This document shows, one piece after another, positions 17,715-26,113 of a stretch of DNA of 64,000 nt. The position numbers and the translations under genes are program-made. The stretch covers positions 868,001 through 932,000 of the forward strand of contig NZ_JAFFHZ010000001.1 in NCBI RefSeq assembly GCF_017052585.1. Direction: 5' to 3'. Source of the DNA: Paenibacillus apiarius (GTDB taxonomy: Bacteria; Bacillota; Bacilli; Paenibacillales; Paenibacillaceae). The notes beneath the pieces are model-generated. The model saw only the letters and a program-made list of their open reading frames with translations. It was not told where the DNA came from and did no database searches. Every line of letters starts with the position of its first letter. The stretch's first letter is position 1.

Positions 17715-18404
17715 CTAGTTGTCCCCTCTCAACACATAACCCGTCCCCCGGATCGTCTGTATGATGCGTTTGCCCCCATGCTCTTCCGTCTTCTGGCGCA
17801 GCATCGCAATATATACCTCAAGCACATTCGATTCGCCGCTGTAATCGTACCCCCATATTTTCTCCATAATCATGTCGCGCGGCAGCACCCGCTTCGGGTT
17901 CTGCATGAACAGATGCAGCAGCTCGAACTCCTTCGCCGTCAGTTCGATCGACTTGCCGTCCCGCTGCACTTCCCGCGTATGCAGATCGAGCACGATGTCT
18001 TCGAAGGCCAGGCGGTGAGATCCCCCTTCGCTATCCGAACGGCGGCGCAAGAGCGCGCGCACGCGGGCAAGCAATTCTTCCAAGGCGAACGGCTTGACCA
18101 AATAATCGTCAGCGCCATTGTCCAATCCGCGCACCCGATCCTGCACCTCATCCTTCGCCGTCAGCATAAGCACCGGCACGGCGCTGCCTGCCTCACGCAT
18201 GCGGCGGCACACCTCCCATCCGTCCACCTCCGGCATCATGACGTCAAGAATGACCAATTCCGGCTCCTGCATCATAATCTCCCGCAATCCTTCCGTGCCG
18301 TTCGACGCCGTGCGCACTTCATATCCTTCGAATACGAGCCCCCGGCGCAGCATGGATGTAATCTTCTCGTCATCATCCACAATCAATATGTTAGAACGCA
18401 TCAT
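17715..18404 (-). CDS. OmpR/PhoB-type response regulator
   Basis: This 229-residue regulator has an N-terminal receiver domain: 'ILIVDDDEK' acidic pair, phosphoacceptor Asp in 'LVILDVMMPEVDGWEVC', Thr in 'LMLTAKDE', and Lys in 'YLVKPFALEELLARV'. The C-terminal winged helix has 'LTAKEFELLHLFMQNP' and 'NVLEVYIAMLRQKTEEHG', ending 'IQTIRGTGYVLRG'. AGAGGACTTAC precedes the ATG. The kinase gene starts 3 bp after its stop. Direct repeats upstream of the adjacent htrA promoter (20293-20311) are a candidate target, since OmpR-type proteins bind 11-bp-spaced repeats. Confidence 0.93.
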   Translation of the reverse strand: MMRSNILIVDDDEKITSMLRRGLVFEGYEVRTASNGTEGLREIMMQEPELVILDVMMPEVDGWEVCRRMREAGSAVPVLMLTAKDEVQDRVRGLDNGADDYLVKPFALEELLARVRALLRRRSDSEGGSHRLAFEDIVLDLHTREVQRDGKSIELTAKEFELLHLFMQNPKRVLPRDMIMEKIWGYDYSGESNVLEVYIAMLRQKTEEHGGKRIIQTIRGTGYVLRGDN

Positions 18405-18464
18405 GTAAGTCCTCTCTTCTTTATAGTCTAGGGCTGCATCGGTTCATATACCCTGTTATCATAC

Positions 18465-18507
18465 GAAAAGGAAGCCAAGAACTGCATGCCGCAGTTCTGT
18501 GCTTCCT
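18465..18507 (-). terminator. Rho-independent terminator of htrA
   Basis: On the minus strand AGGAAGCACAGAACTGCGGC pairs with a mirrored arm (18469-18507), followed by TTTTCGT. It separates htrA from the two-component genes. Confidence 0.85.
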
Positions 18508-18565
18508 ATGTTGTCACGCATAAGCGGGAAAATCAACCCTTACCGCCGCTGCCGCAAGTGCATGC

Positions 18566-20224
18566 TTAAGGCTGCTGCTGTTGCAATTGGTTTTCGAATT
18601 TATTCCGGTCGCCAATCTTCACCTGCACATCCGCCTTTTTCCCGTTGCGGGTAATCTGCAGCGTTACAGTATCGCCAACTTTCTTTTTCCCTATCTCTTC
18701 AATTAAATCTTCTTTGGCGGCGAAGCTTTTGCCATCCATGCCTGTAATGATATCATACGCGCGCAGGTCTGCCTCATAAGCAGGCGAACCGAACAGGACG
18801 TTCATGACGAGCGAGCCTTCTATATTAGAAATGCCCATTTGTTTGGCAAAATCCTCCGTCATTGTCGCGAGCGTTGCTCCGATGAACGGAACCGGATCCT
18901 TCGCAATTTCCTTGTTCGCCTTCAAATCATTTACGACTTTGTTCATCACATTTGAAGGAATCGCAAAGCCGATCCCTTGCGCCTGCTTGCTGACGGCCAC
19001 ATTCATGCCGATGACCTCGCCTTTCATGTTCAGCAGCGGACCGCCGGAGTTCCCCGGGTTAATCGAAGCGTCAGTCTGCAGCAGGTGCTCGTACTTCCGC
19101 GCGCTGCCGTTGTCGTTGACATCGATGGAACGCTCGCGCGCGCTGAGCACGCCCACCGTGACCGAATGGTCGAAGCCGGAAGGGTTCCCGATGGCTACCA
19201 GCCAATCGCCGACTTGCGTCCCATCCGAATTGCCGAGCGGAACGGTCGGGAAATCGCCCTCGCCCGTAATTTTCAATACGGCCAAGTCCAAATCCTTGCT
19301 CTGGCCCAGGAGCTCCGCTTTGAGCGGCTTCTTATAGCCTTCCACCGTCACTTGAATCATTTCGCCGCCTTCGATGACATGTTGATTCGTTAAAATATAA
19401 CCGGATTTATCGAAGATAAAGCCCGTGCCGAGGCCAAGCGGCTGCAGCTGCGCATCTTGTCTGGAGTTGCCGTTGCTGCCGTATGAATCGCCGAAAAACT
19501 GGCGGAAGAACGGATCGTCCATCCATGGATTGCTGCCTTGGCTGCTGCCTCCGCCGGTTCTCGCGTACGTTTCAATCTTAACGACAGCCGGGCTCGCCTG
19601 CTTGACGACTTCGGCCACGCTGCTTGCCCCATCAGGGAACGGCGTGCCCGGGGCGTTCGTGGTGACGGCGTTCGCCGCCGCGCTTGTGGCGCTGTCATTC
19701 CCTGCGAACGCTTGGTCGCCTGTAAACAGGTTCGTCTTATCCGCTGCAAACATAAGTGAACCAACGACCAGCACGCCTGCCATGAAAGAAGCGAAAATCG
19801 TCAAGAATGATGTTCTGCGCTTCCGCTTCGGTTCATTGAACTGCCAGTTGCCTTGAGCTCCCTGAGGAGGCTGGCCTCCCGCTCCGCCGGATCCCCCTCC
19901 GGCATAGCCGCCCAGGCCTGCGCCTTGCTGCGTTACGCTAGAGAAGGGCAGCGGCTTGACTGGATTCGGCGGCGTCACTTGCACGTCGCTCGTCCACCCC
20001 TTAGGATCAACGGAAGTCGTCGTCGCTGGATCCGTATTTTTCACCGATTGGTAAGGGCCATAGGCGTAATAATAAGAGCTGCCTTCCTGCGAATTGCGTT
20101 CTGTGCCATCCTCACGGCTTTGCTTCTCATGATCCGCTGCCTGCCCGTTCATAGGCTCCGTAGAAGATGTTGTATTAGAATCCTTATCGGATGTTGAAAA
20201 AAACTTGCGCCCTTGTTCGTCCAT
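18566..20224 (-). CDS. htrA: HtrA/DegP-type membrane-anchored serine protease with PDZ domain
   Basis: This protein has 552 residues. A long polar and Gly/Pro-rich cytoplasmic N-terminus (about 130 residues, low complexity) precedes one transmembrane helix ('SFLTIFASFMAGVLVVGSLMF'). The trypsin-like domain carries the triad: His in 'ILTNQHVIEGG', Asp in 'SKDLDLAVLKI' and Ser in 'NPGNSGGPLLNMKG'. A single PDZ domain near 455-540 ('GSLVMNVLFGSPAYEADLRAYD', 'DTVTLQITRNGKKADV') completes the Bacillus HtrA layout. It degrades or refolds damaged proteins outside the membrane. GGAGGTAAGCACT precedes the ATG. The adjacent two-component system probably controls it. Confidence 0.94.
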   Translation of the reverse strand: MDEQGRKFFSTSDKDSNTTSSTEPMNGQAADHEKQSREDGTERNSQEGSSYYYAYGPYQSVKNTDPATTTSVDPKGWTSDVQVTPPNPVKPLPFSSVTQQGAGLGGYAGGGSGGAGGQPPQGAQGNWQFNEPKRKRRTSFLTIFASFMAGVLVVGSLMFAADKTNLFTGDQAFAGNDSATSAAANAVTTNAPGTPFPDGASSVAEVVKQASPAVVKIETYARTGGGSSQGSNPWMDDPFFRQFFGDSYGSNGNSRQDAQLQPLGLGTGFIFDKSGYILTNQHVIEGGEMIQVTVEGYKKPLKAELLGQSKDLDLAVLKITGEGDFPTVPLGNSDGTQVGDWLVAIGNPSGFDHSVTVGVLSARERSIDVNDNGSARKYEHLLQTDASINPGNSGGPLLNMKGEVIGMNVAVSKQAQGIGFAIPSNVMNKVVNDLKANKEIAKDPVPFIGATLATMTEDFAKQMGISNIEGSLVMNVLFGSPAYEADLRAYDIITGMDGKSFAAKEDLIEEIGKKKVGDTVTLQITRNGKKADVQVKIGDRNKFENQLQQQQP

Positions 20225-20292
20225 AGTGCTTACCTCCTAGAAATAACTCGTATCAAAGTATCGTGATGATATATTTATATAATGGATGAGGA

Positions 20293-20311
20293 ACCTTAAA
20301 CTTACCTTAAA
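20293..20311 (-). promoter_or_regulatory. Direct repeats upstream of htrA, candidate response-regulator site
   Basis: On the minus strand TTTAAGGT occurs twice with 3 bp between (20304-20311 and 20293-20300), an 11-bp period. The spacing is that used by OmpR-family dimers on one face of the helix. The repeats lie about 70 bp before the htrA start, with AT-rich -10-like sequence between them and the gene. Confidence 0.6.
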
Positions 20312-20590
20312 ATCATTATAAAACACGATAAAAGATAATGAGCCGTTCCTAAGAACAATCTAACACAGGATGTCACATTTCTCTCGTTCTAGCTCCCTTT
20401 TGTCTCATACATTAGACTTCGTACTGCGAAAATAGCACGTAAATTACTGTACGATAAGCTTCGTTGGAATATGTCCAATTCGATCCCTCGCTTCTTCGCT
20501 TATTCCGCTGCATTCGCCGAAAAATAACTGCATCCATTGGATCAAATCCAATCTATATACCGTTTAGCCGTTCTCCCCTGCTTTTCATAC
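20312..20590. other. Intergenic sequence between htrA and the lia operon
   Basis: I see no credible coding frame in either strand. The stretch upstream of the direct repeats is AT-rich and contains no recognised element before the terminator at 20591. Confidence 0.5.
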
Positions 20591-20616
20591 AAAAAAACAG
20601 GCCCCCAGACCTGTTT
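20591..20616 (-). terminator. Rho-independent terminator of the lia operon
   Basis: On the minus strand AAACAGG pairs with CCTGTTT over a short G-rich loop, followed by a T tract ending in G. It lies 68 bp past the yugN-like stop. Confidence 0.88.
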
Positions 20617-20684
20617 CAACCGCTTGATGCCTATTGTATGCGTATCTTGGTAAAAATAATGTCTGTTGCTGCCGCACGTGCACA

Positions 20685-21101
20685 CTACTTTGCCGCATCC
20701 AGCTTCGCTTCGGCTTCGTCAAGCTTTGCCCGGGCAAGCTTCAGTTCCTCTTCGCCAAGCGAAGCATCCTTATCTGCCGGCGACTGGAACTGGTTAATGA
20801 GACTGCCGAACAGCTGCGAATCAGCCGCCGGATCGTTGCCAGTCTGGTATTGATGCTTCAATACATACGGCCGATCCAATTGGACAAGGACCGCTTCGGC
20901 GGAATCTGCGTCGAAGGCGCCATTCACCGCACGAAAAGGCAGCCTCAGCCACACGGTTTGTTCATCGTTCAGCGCACAGTCGAAGCTGCCGCCATCATAA
21001 TTCCAATTGCCGCCGATGCTGAAGCCAAGCGGTCCCAGTGCCCGCACCAGTTCATTCGTGTCATATTTTCGTCCCGTCATTTTCCCCTGCAACAGTTGCA
21101 T
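20685..21101 (-). CDS. YugN-like family protein
   Basis: This protein has 138 residues. The ATG at 21101 follows GAGGGGGTAATGCC; the longer frame has no such site. The body ('LVRALGPLGFSIGGNWNYDGGSFDCAL', 'VWLRLPFRAVNGAFD', 'PYVLKHQYQTG') matches the YugN-like family found across Bacillales. Its role is unknown. The last ~30 residues are a charged helix ('EELKLARAKLDEAEAKL'). It lies 35 bp downstream of liaR and ends in the operon terminator, so it is probably the last gene of the lia operon. Confidence 0.8.
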   Translation of the reverse strand: MQLLQGKMTGRKYDTNELVRALGPLGFSIGGNWNYDGGSFDCALNDEQTVWLRLPFRAVNGAFDADSAEAVLVQLDRPYVLKHQYQTGNDPAADSQLFGSLINQFQSPADKDASLGEEELKLARAKLDEAEAKLDAAK

Positions 21102-21136
21102 GGCATTACCCCCTCTGTTACATAGGATAGACGAAG

Positions 21137-21790
21137 TCATCCACTTTTAACCCATCCTTTGCGATGGGCAAACACGGCGAGCTGAGTCCGATCCTGCAGC
21201 TCGCATTTCATTAATAGATTGGATACGTGCGTCTTCACCGTCTTAATGCTGATATGAAGCTCCTCGGAAATGTCCTTGTTCGTCTTTCCGTCTGCGATAA
21301 GAAGCAGCACTTCCTTCTCCCGTTCGGTCAAGCCTTCATCGTCCGGCTGCGCAGCGCGTTTACGCAATCCGCGGGTCAACGCTTGCGATACTTCGCTGCT
21401 CATCACAGGCATTCCCTTCAAAGCCCCGCGAAGCGCGTAAACGAGCTCCTCGGCGGACACCGTCTTCAACACATAGCTCACGGCGCCGGCTTGAATCGCC
21501 TCGAAGACCTGCTCATCTTCCATAAAGCTTGTCAGCATGACGATTTTCAAATCCGGAAATAAAGCAATCAGCTCCCGCGTCGCCTCGACTCCGTTCATAC
21601 CCGGCATCATCAAGTCCATCAAGACCAAATCAGGCAGCGGCTCCTCGCGGGCACTCAGCTCCTGAATCGCTTGTATCGCTTCTCCGCCACCGCTTGCTTC
21701 CCCCAATACGTCAATGCTCGGATCGAGCATTAAATACGTTCTAAGTCCCAATCTTACCATCTCATGATCATCCACGAGAAATACCGTCAT
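21137..21790 (-). CDS. liaR: NarL-family response regulator LiaR
   Basis: This protein has 217 residues from the ATG at 21790 (MTVFLVDDHEM), which aligns with known LiaR starts and has GGGAGATCGG upstream; an ATG 12 bp earlier is also possible. The receiver domain has Asp in 'LVLMDLMMPGMNG', Ser/Thr in 'VMLTSF' and Lys in 'SYVLKTVSAEELV'. The LuxR-type helix-turn-helix is 'LTEREKEVLLLIADGKTNKDISEELHISIKTVKTHVSNLL'. It should respond to the LiaS kinase and drive cell-envelope stress genes. Confidence 0.93.
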   Translation of the reverse strand: MTVFLVDDHEMVRLGLRTYLMLDPSIDVLGEASGGGEAIQAIQELSAREEPLPDLVLMDLMMPGMNGVEATRELIALFPDLKIVMLTSFMEDEQVFEAIQAGAVSYVLKTVSAEELVYALRGALKGMPVMSSEVSQALTRGLRKRAAQPDDEGLTEREKEVLLLIADGKTNKDISEELHISIKTVKTHVSNLLMKCELQDRTQLAVFAHRKGWVKSG

Positions 21791-21841
21791 CCGATCTCCC
21801 ATCGGCTGTCCCCCGTCCCTTCTGCCATCCTATGCATGATC

Positions 21842-22924
21842 CTATGCCGAGGAGGAATCGTCGGCTTGCTCTTTTGCTTCCTCATTCTCCTCATGCTCGA
21901 ATATCGGAATATGCACGCGAATCGTCGTCCCCGCACCAGGCCGGCTTATCAAATCCATATGCCCGCCCAGCTTGTCGACCCGTTCGCGCATCGTCGTCAA
22001 ACCATAGCTCCCGGCCTTAAATGATGCGCTCTGCTGATCAAACCCCTTGCCATCATCACTGACCGACAAAATGACTTGATTCGGCGTCTCCTGCATCGTC
22101 AGCGTAACCAGCTTCGCCTGCGCGTGCTTCACGACGTTCGCCATCGCCTCCTGAATCATAAGGAAGCATTGATGCTCCTTGGCTTCCGACAATTCGAAAT
22201 CAAGCTCGATATCAATTTTGCCTTGCAGCCCGTTCTGCCTGCAATAATCAGGGAACCAACGCTCAAGCGCCTCCTGCAGCGTGCGCCCATCCAGCTCCAG
22301 CGGGCGCAGCTGCGCAATCAAGCCGCGCATCTGCCGCTGAGCCGTGTGCGACATCTGAATCAGATGCTCCACCACTTGACGCGCCCGCTCCATATCCATT
22401 TCCATTACTTTGGGCAATGAAGAGGAGGCCATATGAAGCGCGAAGAGCTGCTGGCTGACTGTGTCATGCAAATCCCTCGCCAGCCGGCGGCGCTCCTCCA
22501 ATACGACCGCTTCACATTCCCGCTCCCGATCCATCACTTGCCGCTCGGACAGCTTTTGCAAAATGCGAAGCTTCTGCTCCATGGCCCCCACCATCGTATT
22601 AAAATCCTCATACAGCCGATCGAACGACGCATCGTCCCCGAGCGGAATCCGTTCAGACCAGTTCCCTTTCATAACCTGCATCATGCTGATATGAAGCACA
22701 TCCAGGCGCCGCTGCAGCCGCACGCCGGCCACATACCCCATAATAATCGACACAATGATGACGGTTGATATTCCGAACAACCACCAGTTCATGCCTTGAT
22801 ACCAAGTTCCGCCGTATACAAGTCCAATCCAGAAGACGCTCATAATGATGCAGCCCGAGATGACAAAGGTAAGGAGCAGCTCCCATTTTACGCTTTTTGA
22901 ACTTCGGAACCACCGTGACAGCAT
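21842..22924 (-). CDS. liaS: Cell-envelope stress sensor kinase LiaS
   Basis: This 360-residue kinase is of the intramembrane-sensing type. Two close transmembrane helices ('LLLTFVISGCIIMSVFWIGLVYG' and 'WWLFGISTVIIVSIIMGYVAGV') are joined by a short loop of about 12 residues. A HAMP-like linker follows, then HisKA_3 with 'RRRLARDLHDTVSQQLFAL' and an ATPase domain with 'DDGKGFD' and 'GSYGLTTMRERV'. The short extracellular loop means it cannot bind a ligand itself; LiaF, encoded 7 bp upstream, holds it inactive in known systems. Confidence 0.93.
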   Translation of the reverse strand: MLSRWFRSSKSVKWELLLTFVISGCIIMSVFWIGLVYGGTWYQGMNWWLFGISTVIIVSIIMGYVAGVRLQRRLDVLHISMMQVMKGNWSERIPLGDDASFDRLYEDFNTMVGAMEQKLRILQKLSERQVMDRERECEAVVLEERRRLARDLHDTVSQQLFALHMASSSLPKVMEMDMERARQVVEHLIQMSHTAQRQMRGLIAQLRPLELDGRTLQEALERWFPDYCRQNGLQGKIDIELDFELSEAKEHQCFLMIQEAMANVVKHAQAKLVTLTMQETPNQVILSVSDDGKGFDQQSASFKAGSYGLTTMRERVDKLGGHMDLISRPGAGTTIRVHIPIFEHEENEEAKEQADDSSSA

Positions 22925-22931
22925 GAATGCG

Positions 22932-23924
22932 TTACCCCACTCTCATTACCTTCACATCGCCGATGAACGTGCTGACGACGATACGGACTTTTTTCCCTGC
23001 TTCATAGAAATAAGGTGTCTCCACCTGCAAATTGTTAATAAAGCCATCTTTCTCCCGGCCAAACACTTTCACGTCGCCCAAAAAAGAGCTTGATGTGACG
23101 ACGACGCCCAAATCCATATCATTCGGCACATACACCTTAACGTCGCCGATGAAAGAAGAGACTGTTACCTTCGTTTCGCCGTACGGCACTTGCGCCTTCG
23201 TCAAATCAAGCACCGTATCGCCAATAAAATGAGAAATGTTCATCGGCTTCAATTCCCAAAAGTCGCTGCCCAGATGAATATCTCCGATAAATCCGGCTTT
23301 ATTGACCGTCGTCCGCTTGTCTCCGGATGATCCCATAGGCGGCGGAGGTATCGGCCCCGAGTATGAGGGCCCGCCCTTCATAGACGAATCATAGTCCATA
23401 TTCATATCATAATCTTTATTAATGCCTTTGTTGAAGTCCTTGTTAAACTCTTTATCAAAGTCCTTATTGAATTCTTTGTTGAACTTCTTGTCGAAATCAT
23501 CATCCAACGGCTGCGGTTCACTATAATGCGGGTCATAGTTCCCGCCCCATTGGCCGTCATTCCAATGGCCATTCTTCTTGTTCTTCCATTTATCCGCGTA
23601 TTTTCTCGGCTTGAAGAGCATGCTTACCCCGATAAACACGAGAATTAGCGGGAACAGAAGCTTGAAAAATTCACCTGGAGACATGTTCAAGTAACCCAAG
23701 TTCGTCAGTTGGAAAAAACCGCCGATACCAAGCAGAATGAGCCCCCACAATGCGCCGCTGAGCAATGCGTTCAGCCCCGTTACGATTAAGATGAGCGGCC
23801 AGTAGGTCCGAAGAAGCTCCCCGATATCCATATTGATGTAGCCCAATTGATCTAGCATGAAAAAGACGCCGATGGCAATGAGAACAAGCCCTCCTAACCA
23901 CCGTCCGCGATGTTGTTCACCCAT
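22932..23924 (-). CDS. liaF: LiaF-like negative regulator of envelope-stress signalling, with repetitive linker
   Basis: This 330-residue protein has four hydrophobic segments in the first 105 residues ('WLGGLVLIAIGVFFMLDQLGYI' and following). The C-terminal domain (about 225-330) shows the repeating 'FIGD(V/I)' strands of the LiaF/DUF2154 family ('GFIGDIHLGSDFWEL', 'SFIGDVKVYVPND', 'TFIGDVKVMRVG'). Between them lies an unusual linker near 145-175 made of repeated NK(D/E)FD/N units, then a Pro-rich stretch. First gene of liaF-liaS-liaR-yugN. In the known system it inhibits LiaS until cell-wall antibiotics act. Confidence 0.92.
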   Translation of the reverse strand: MGEQHRGRWLGGLVLIAIGVFFMLDQLGYINMDIGELLRTYWPLILIVTGLNALLSGALWGLILLGIGGFFQLTNLGYLNMSPGEFFKLLFPLILVFIGVSMLFKPRKYADKWKNKKNGHWNDGQWGGNYDPHYSEPQPLDDDFDKKFNKEFNKDFDKEFNKDFNKGINKDYDMNMDYDSSMKGGPSYSGPIPPPPMGSSGDKRTTVNKAGFIGDIHLGSDFWELKPMNISHFIGDTVLDLTKAQVPYGETKVTVSSFIGDVKVYVPNDMDLGVVVTSSSFLGDVKVFGREKDGFINNLQVETPYFYEAGKKVRIVVSTFIGDVKVMRVG

Positions 23925-24556
23925 GGTTACCCCTCGTTTCCGTTATTCTTCAATCTCGTAACTTCAGTGTACGCGAAGTCTCGTCCTTGCGCTAGCGGCG
24001 GGGGGTGGAAGTTGATCTCGGTCTCGGGACCGAGAGGCTGGAAGTGTCTTACTGGATGCATAACAAATCGGGAAGATGTTTTTGTGCTGCGTGCAATCGG
24101 TTCGAAGTGAGCTTTTCGGCGGGCACGTAAGGAATGGGGTCGACGAACTGCGATTGTGCAGTTGTTTTGGCGATATTCCGCCTTTTGGGGCGTTCGAAAT
24201 GGAAATATGCAGTTCAAACTGAGGGGATTAACCTTATTTATACGATTATATAAAAATAAACTGCACAATCGCAGTTTAGCATGACGAAAGACGCAAAAAC
24301 GGAATTTTTAAGTGTATATTTGCAGTTGAAGGGCTTCCCGCTATATCATCAACCGTTCTAGACAACATAGAGCATGCCATGGACCGCTTTGCAATGCGGG
24401 AATCGTTCGTTCCGTTCATGCTGACCGAAGGGGAGGGGGCTATAAGTGCCGAAACGAGAGAAAAAGTCCTCTTCAAAATTCGGAAATAACTAACAAAGCT
24501 CTATTCAAACTCGAATGAAGAAATTCAATAGGAATGGAGAAATCATCAATATTAAA
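23925..24556. other. Intergenic region between liaF and the SASP-like gene
   Basis: About 630 bp with no frame that has a ribosome site or recognisable product. It holds the inverted-repeat element described at 24146-24276 and two further copies of the short word GCAGTT(C/G)AA. The liaF promoter should lie at its left end, but no clear -35/-10 pair stands out. Confidence 0.5.
24146..24276. repeat. Small element with perfect 18-bp inverted ends
   Basis: AACTGCGATTGTGCAGTT (24146-24163) is repeated in perfect inverse orientation at 24259-24276, enclosing 95 bp. Each end is itself partly palindromic (AACTGC...GCAGTT). There is no transposase. The size and ends suit a miniature inverted-repeat element or a long RNA hairpin. 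Confidence 0.6.
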
Positions 24557-24600
24557 CGATGGGCTATCCCGTATGCTAAATTCATCGGGACGGCCCATCG
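24557..24600 (-). terminator. Probable terminator of the SASP-like gene
   Basis: CGATGGGCCGTCCCG pairs with CGGGATAGCCCATCG on the minus strand across a 14-nt loop. TTTAAT follows, a weak T tract. It lies 9 bp after the stop codon. Confidence 0.65.
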
Positions 24601-24608
24601 CTGGAATG

Positions 24609-24983
24609 CTATCTTTTTGTTCTTTTTACGATATTTTTCATTGCATTTTTATTGTTGATTACTCCGCAGCCCCCTGCCGACTCAGCGCCAAATTCAGTAT
24701 CTGCTGTTCCAGCTTCTGCGCCAAATTCTGTATCCGCCGTTACAGATTCTGCTCCGAATTCAGTATCCGCCGTTACAGATTCTGCTCCGAATTCAGTGTC
24801 CGCCGTTACAGATTCTGCTCCGAATCCAGTATTCGCCGTTACAGATTCTGCTCCGAATTCATTGTCTGCCGATAGAGATTCTGTTCCGAATTCAGTATCT
24901 GCCGTTCCAGCTTCTGCTGCGAATCCCGAAATGTATTTCGAGTTTGCAGGATTCATGCGGTTTGCTTTGTTGTTTTTTGCCAT
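24609..24983 (-). CDS. Tandem-repeat small acid-soluble spore protein-like (gamma-type) protein
   Basis: This 124-residue protein has a very strong ribosome site (AGGAGGTGAACAACG). It begins 'MAKNNKANRMNPANSKYI', then carries seven 11-residue units of consensus VTADTEFGAES, and ends in a basic tail ('NAMKNIVKRTKR'). The TEFGAE core resembles the TEFASE germination-protease site of gamma-type SASPs. A sigma-G promoter match upstream (25052-25081) supports forespore expression. If so, it would be an amino-acid store degraded at germination. Unlike known gamma SASPs it lacks the Gln/Asn-rich spacers, so the assignment is an inference. At DNA level the 33-bp units are near-identical, so copy number may vary between strains. 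Confidence 0.62.
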   Translation of the reverse strand: MAKNNKANRMNPANSKYISGFAAEAGTADTEFGTESLSADNEFGAESVTANTGFGAESVTADTEFGAESVTADTEFGAESVTADTEFGAEAGTADTEFGAESAGGCGVINNKNAMKNIVKRTKR

Positions 24984-25051
24984 CGTTGTTCACCTCCTGA
25001 TATTTCCGCCGATTGGCGGACATGTCAAGGAAACGTCGTTTCCCTAAGAAG

Positions 25052-25081
25052 TATTATGCGATGACATCCTCCCCTTTATTC
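25052..25081 (-). promoter_or_regulatory. Sigma-G-type promoter for the SASP-like gene
   Basis: On the minus strand GAATA (25077-25081), an 18-bp spacer and CATAATA (25052-25058) fit the forespore sigma-G consensus (GHATR / CATNHTA). The start would lie about 60 nt before the ATG. Confidence 0.65.
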
Positions 25082-25123
25082 CAAGGGGGAGCACATACAA
25101 CTTGCCAGGTTCTTCAGCAACAG

Positions 25124-25990
25124 CTACAGCATTGATTTAGGTATGTTTCCGTTCTTAAATACCGCTTCGTTTAATTCGGTTAATGTTTTCTCCGACAATT
25201 TACCGTTTCCTTGCTTGATCAACTGCACTTCCACTTCTTTTTTGCCCCACTGGCTATATACTTGCTTCGTGGTGTCGAAGTACAGGTCGATTTTCTTTCC
25301 TTTTATTTTGGAACCGATATCCGATACAATGCCGTATCCGTATCCGGGAATATACAATATACTTCCTAAAGGGAAGACAGACAAATCTGCCGCAATGGTC
25401 GAGACGTAATCTCTGCGCACCTTCACGCCCGAATACGTAATTCCGTATTCCGGATGTCCCGGCTTTTTCCCAGTTGATTCCACCCCGGCCGTATACCCCG
25501 TTGCAACGACCTTCACGCTCTTAAGAACCTGCTGCTGCTGCGGCGCGAGGTTCGTATCCGTGAACGACAGTTGCGCCGAAGAGACGGGAATCGCTGTTTG
25601 CTGCTGCTTTGCCGAAGGCTTTTTCGCAGGCGGCTCGACGAACACGAGCGCAGGCGTCGATACGGTCCGATTCAATTGCCCCAAGTAGGCGCTCCACTCG
25701 TTCATGTTATGATGATTGAAGGCGTGTCCCGCCATTGACAGCATCGGTTGCGACCGGTCATTGGACCACGGAGTACTGTATTTTTCCGATATCTCCTTAT
25801 TCCACTGATAAGTATGCGATGCAGACAGATAAGCCGTTGCCGTATGCCACGGCGCCAATGCCGCAGCCGTCATGAGGAATGCGCTCAGACAAGCCAATCT
25901 AGACAACCTTGCCAACACGCATGGCTGACGATCTCTTCTCGATGTCAGTCGTCCCTTTCGTTCCAAGCGTGTGATATACATTGTAAACAT
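25124..25990 (-). CDS. 3D-domain protein, YuiC-like cell-wall hydrolase
   Basis: This 288-residue protein has GGGAGGGGTAACC upstream of its ATG. A basic N-terminus and one hydrophobic segment ('[20 protein letters not shown]') suggest export. The C-terminal ~125 residues match the 3D (three-aspartate) domain of YuiC: '[28 protein letters not shown]', '[21 protein letters not shown]', and the acidic positions in '[18 protein letters not shown]'. This fold is related to MltA lytic transglycosylases and acts on peptidoglycan, in YuiC during spore development. Middle residues 110-150 are a Gln/Pro-rich linker. Confidence 0.85.
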   Translation of the reverse strand: MFTMYITRLERKGRLTSRRDRQPCVLARLSRLACLSAFLMTAAALAPWHTATAYLSASHTYQWNKEISEKYSTPWSNDRSQPMLSMAGHAFNHHNMNEWSAYLGQLNRTVSTPALVFVEPPAKKPSAKQQQTAIPVSSAQLSFTDTNLAPQQQQVLKSVKVVATGYTAGVESTGKKPGHPEYGITYSGVKVRRDYVSTIAADLSVFPLGSILYIPGYGYGIVSDIGSKIKGKKIDLYFDTTKQVYSQWGKKEVEVQLIKQGNGKLSEKTLTELNEAVFKNGNIPKSML

Positions 25991-26050
25991 ATGGTTACCC
26001 CTCCCTTAGTGGGAAGGATTCCACCGTTTTTTTCTTTTATTCATATTCAA

Positions 26051-26086
26051 CAAAAAAAGAACATTCCCGACATGCGAGAATGTTCC
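26051..26086 (-). terminator. Rho-independent terminator of the padR-type gene
   Basis: GGAACATTCTCG pairs with CGGGAATGTTC on the minus strand, followed by TTTTTTTG. It lies 28 bp after the regulator's stop codon. Confidence 0.88.
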
Positions 26087-26113
26087 TTCGACAATATTAT
26101 AGCGCTAGCAGGC

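Noticed and set aside
19390-20197. Long frames opposite and inside htrA
   Set aside because: They are shadows of the GC-rich, low-complexity N-terminal coding sequence of htrA.
23927-24268. 113-residue minus-strand frame after liaF
   Set aside because: No ribosome site, no recognisable domain, and it runs through the inverted-repeat element.
24534-25047. 33-bp direct repeats that could be read as a CRISPR array, and overlapping plus-strand frames
   Set aside because: The units are contiguous without unique spacers and encode a clean protein repeat on the minus strand with a strong ribosome site and promoter.
25068-25092. CTCCCC/GGGGAG hairpin as a terminator of the YuiC-like gene
   Set aside because: It has no T tract on either strand, and its sequence coincides with the sigma-G promoter of the next gene.
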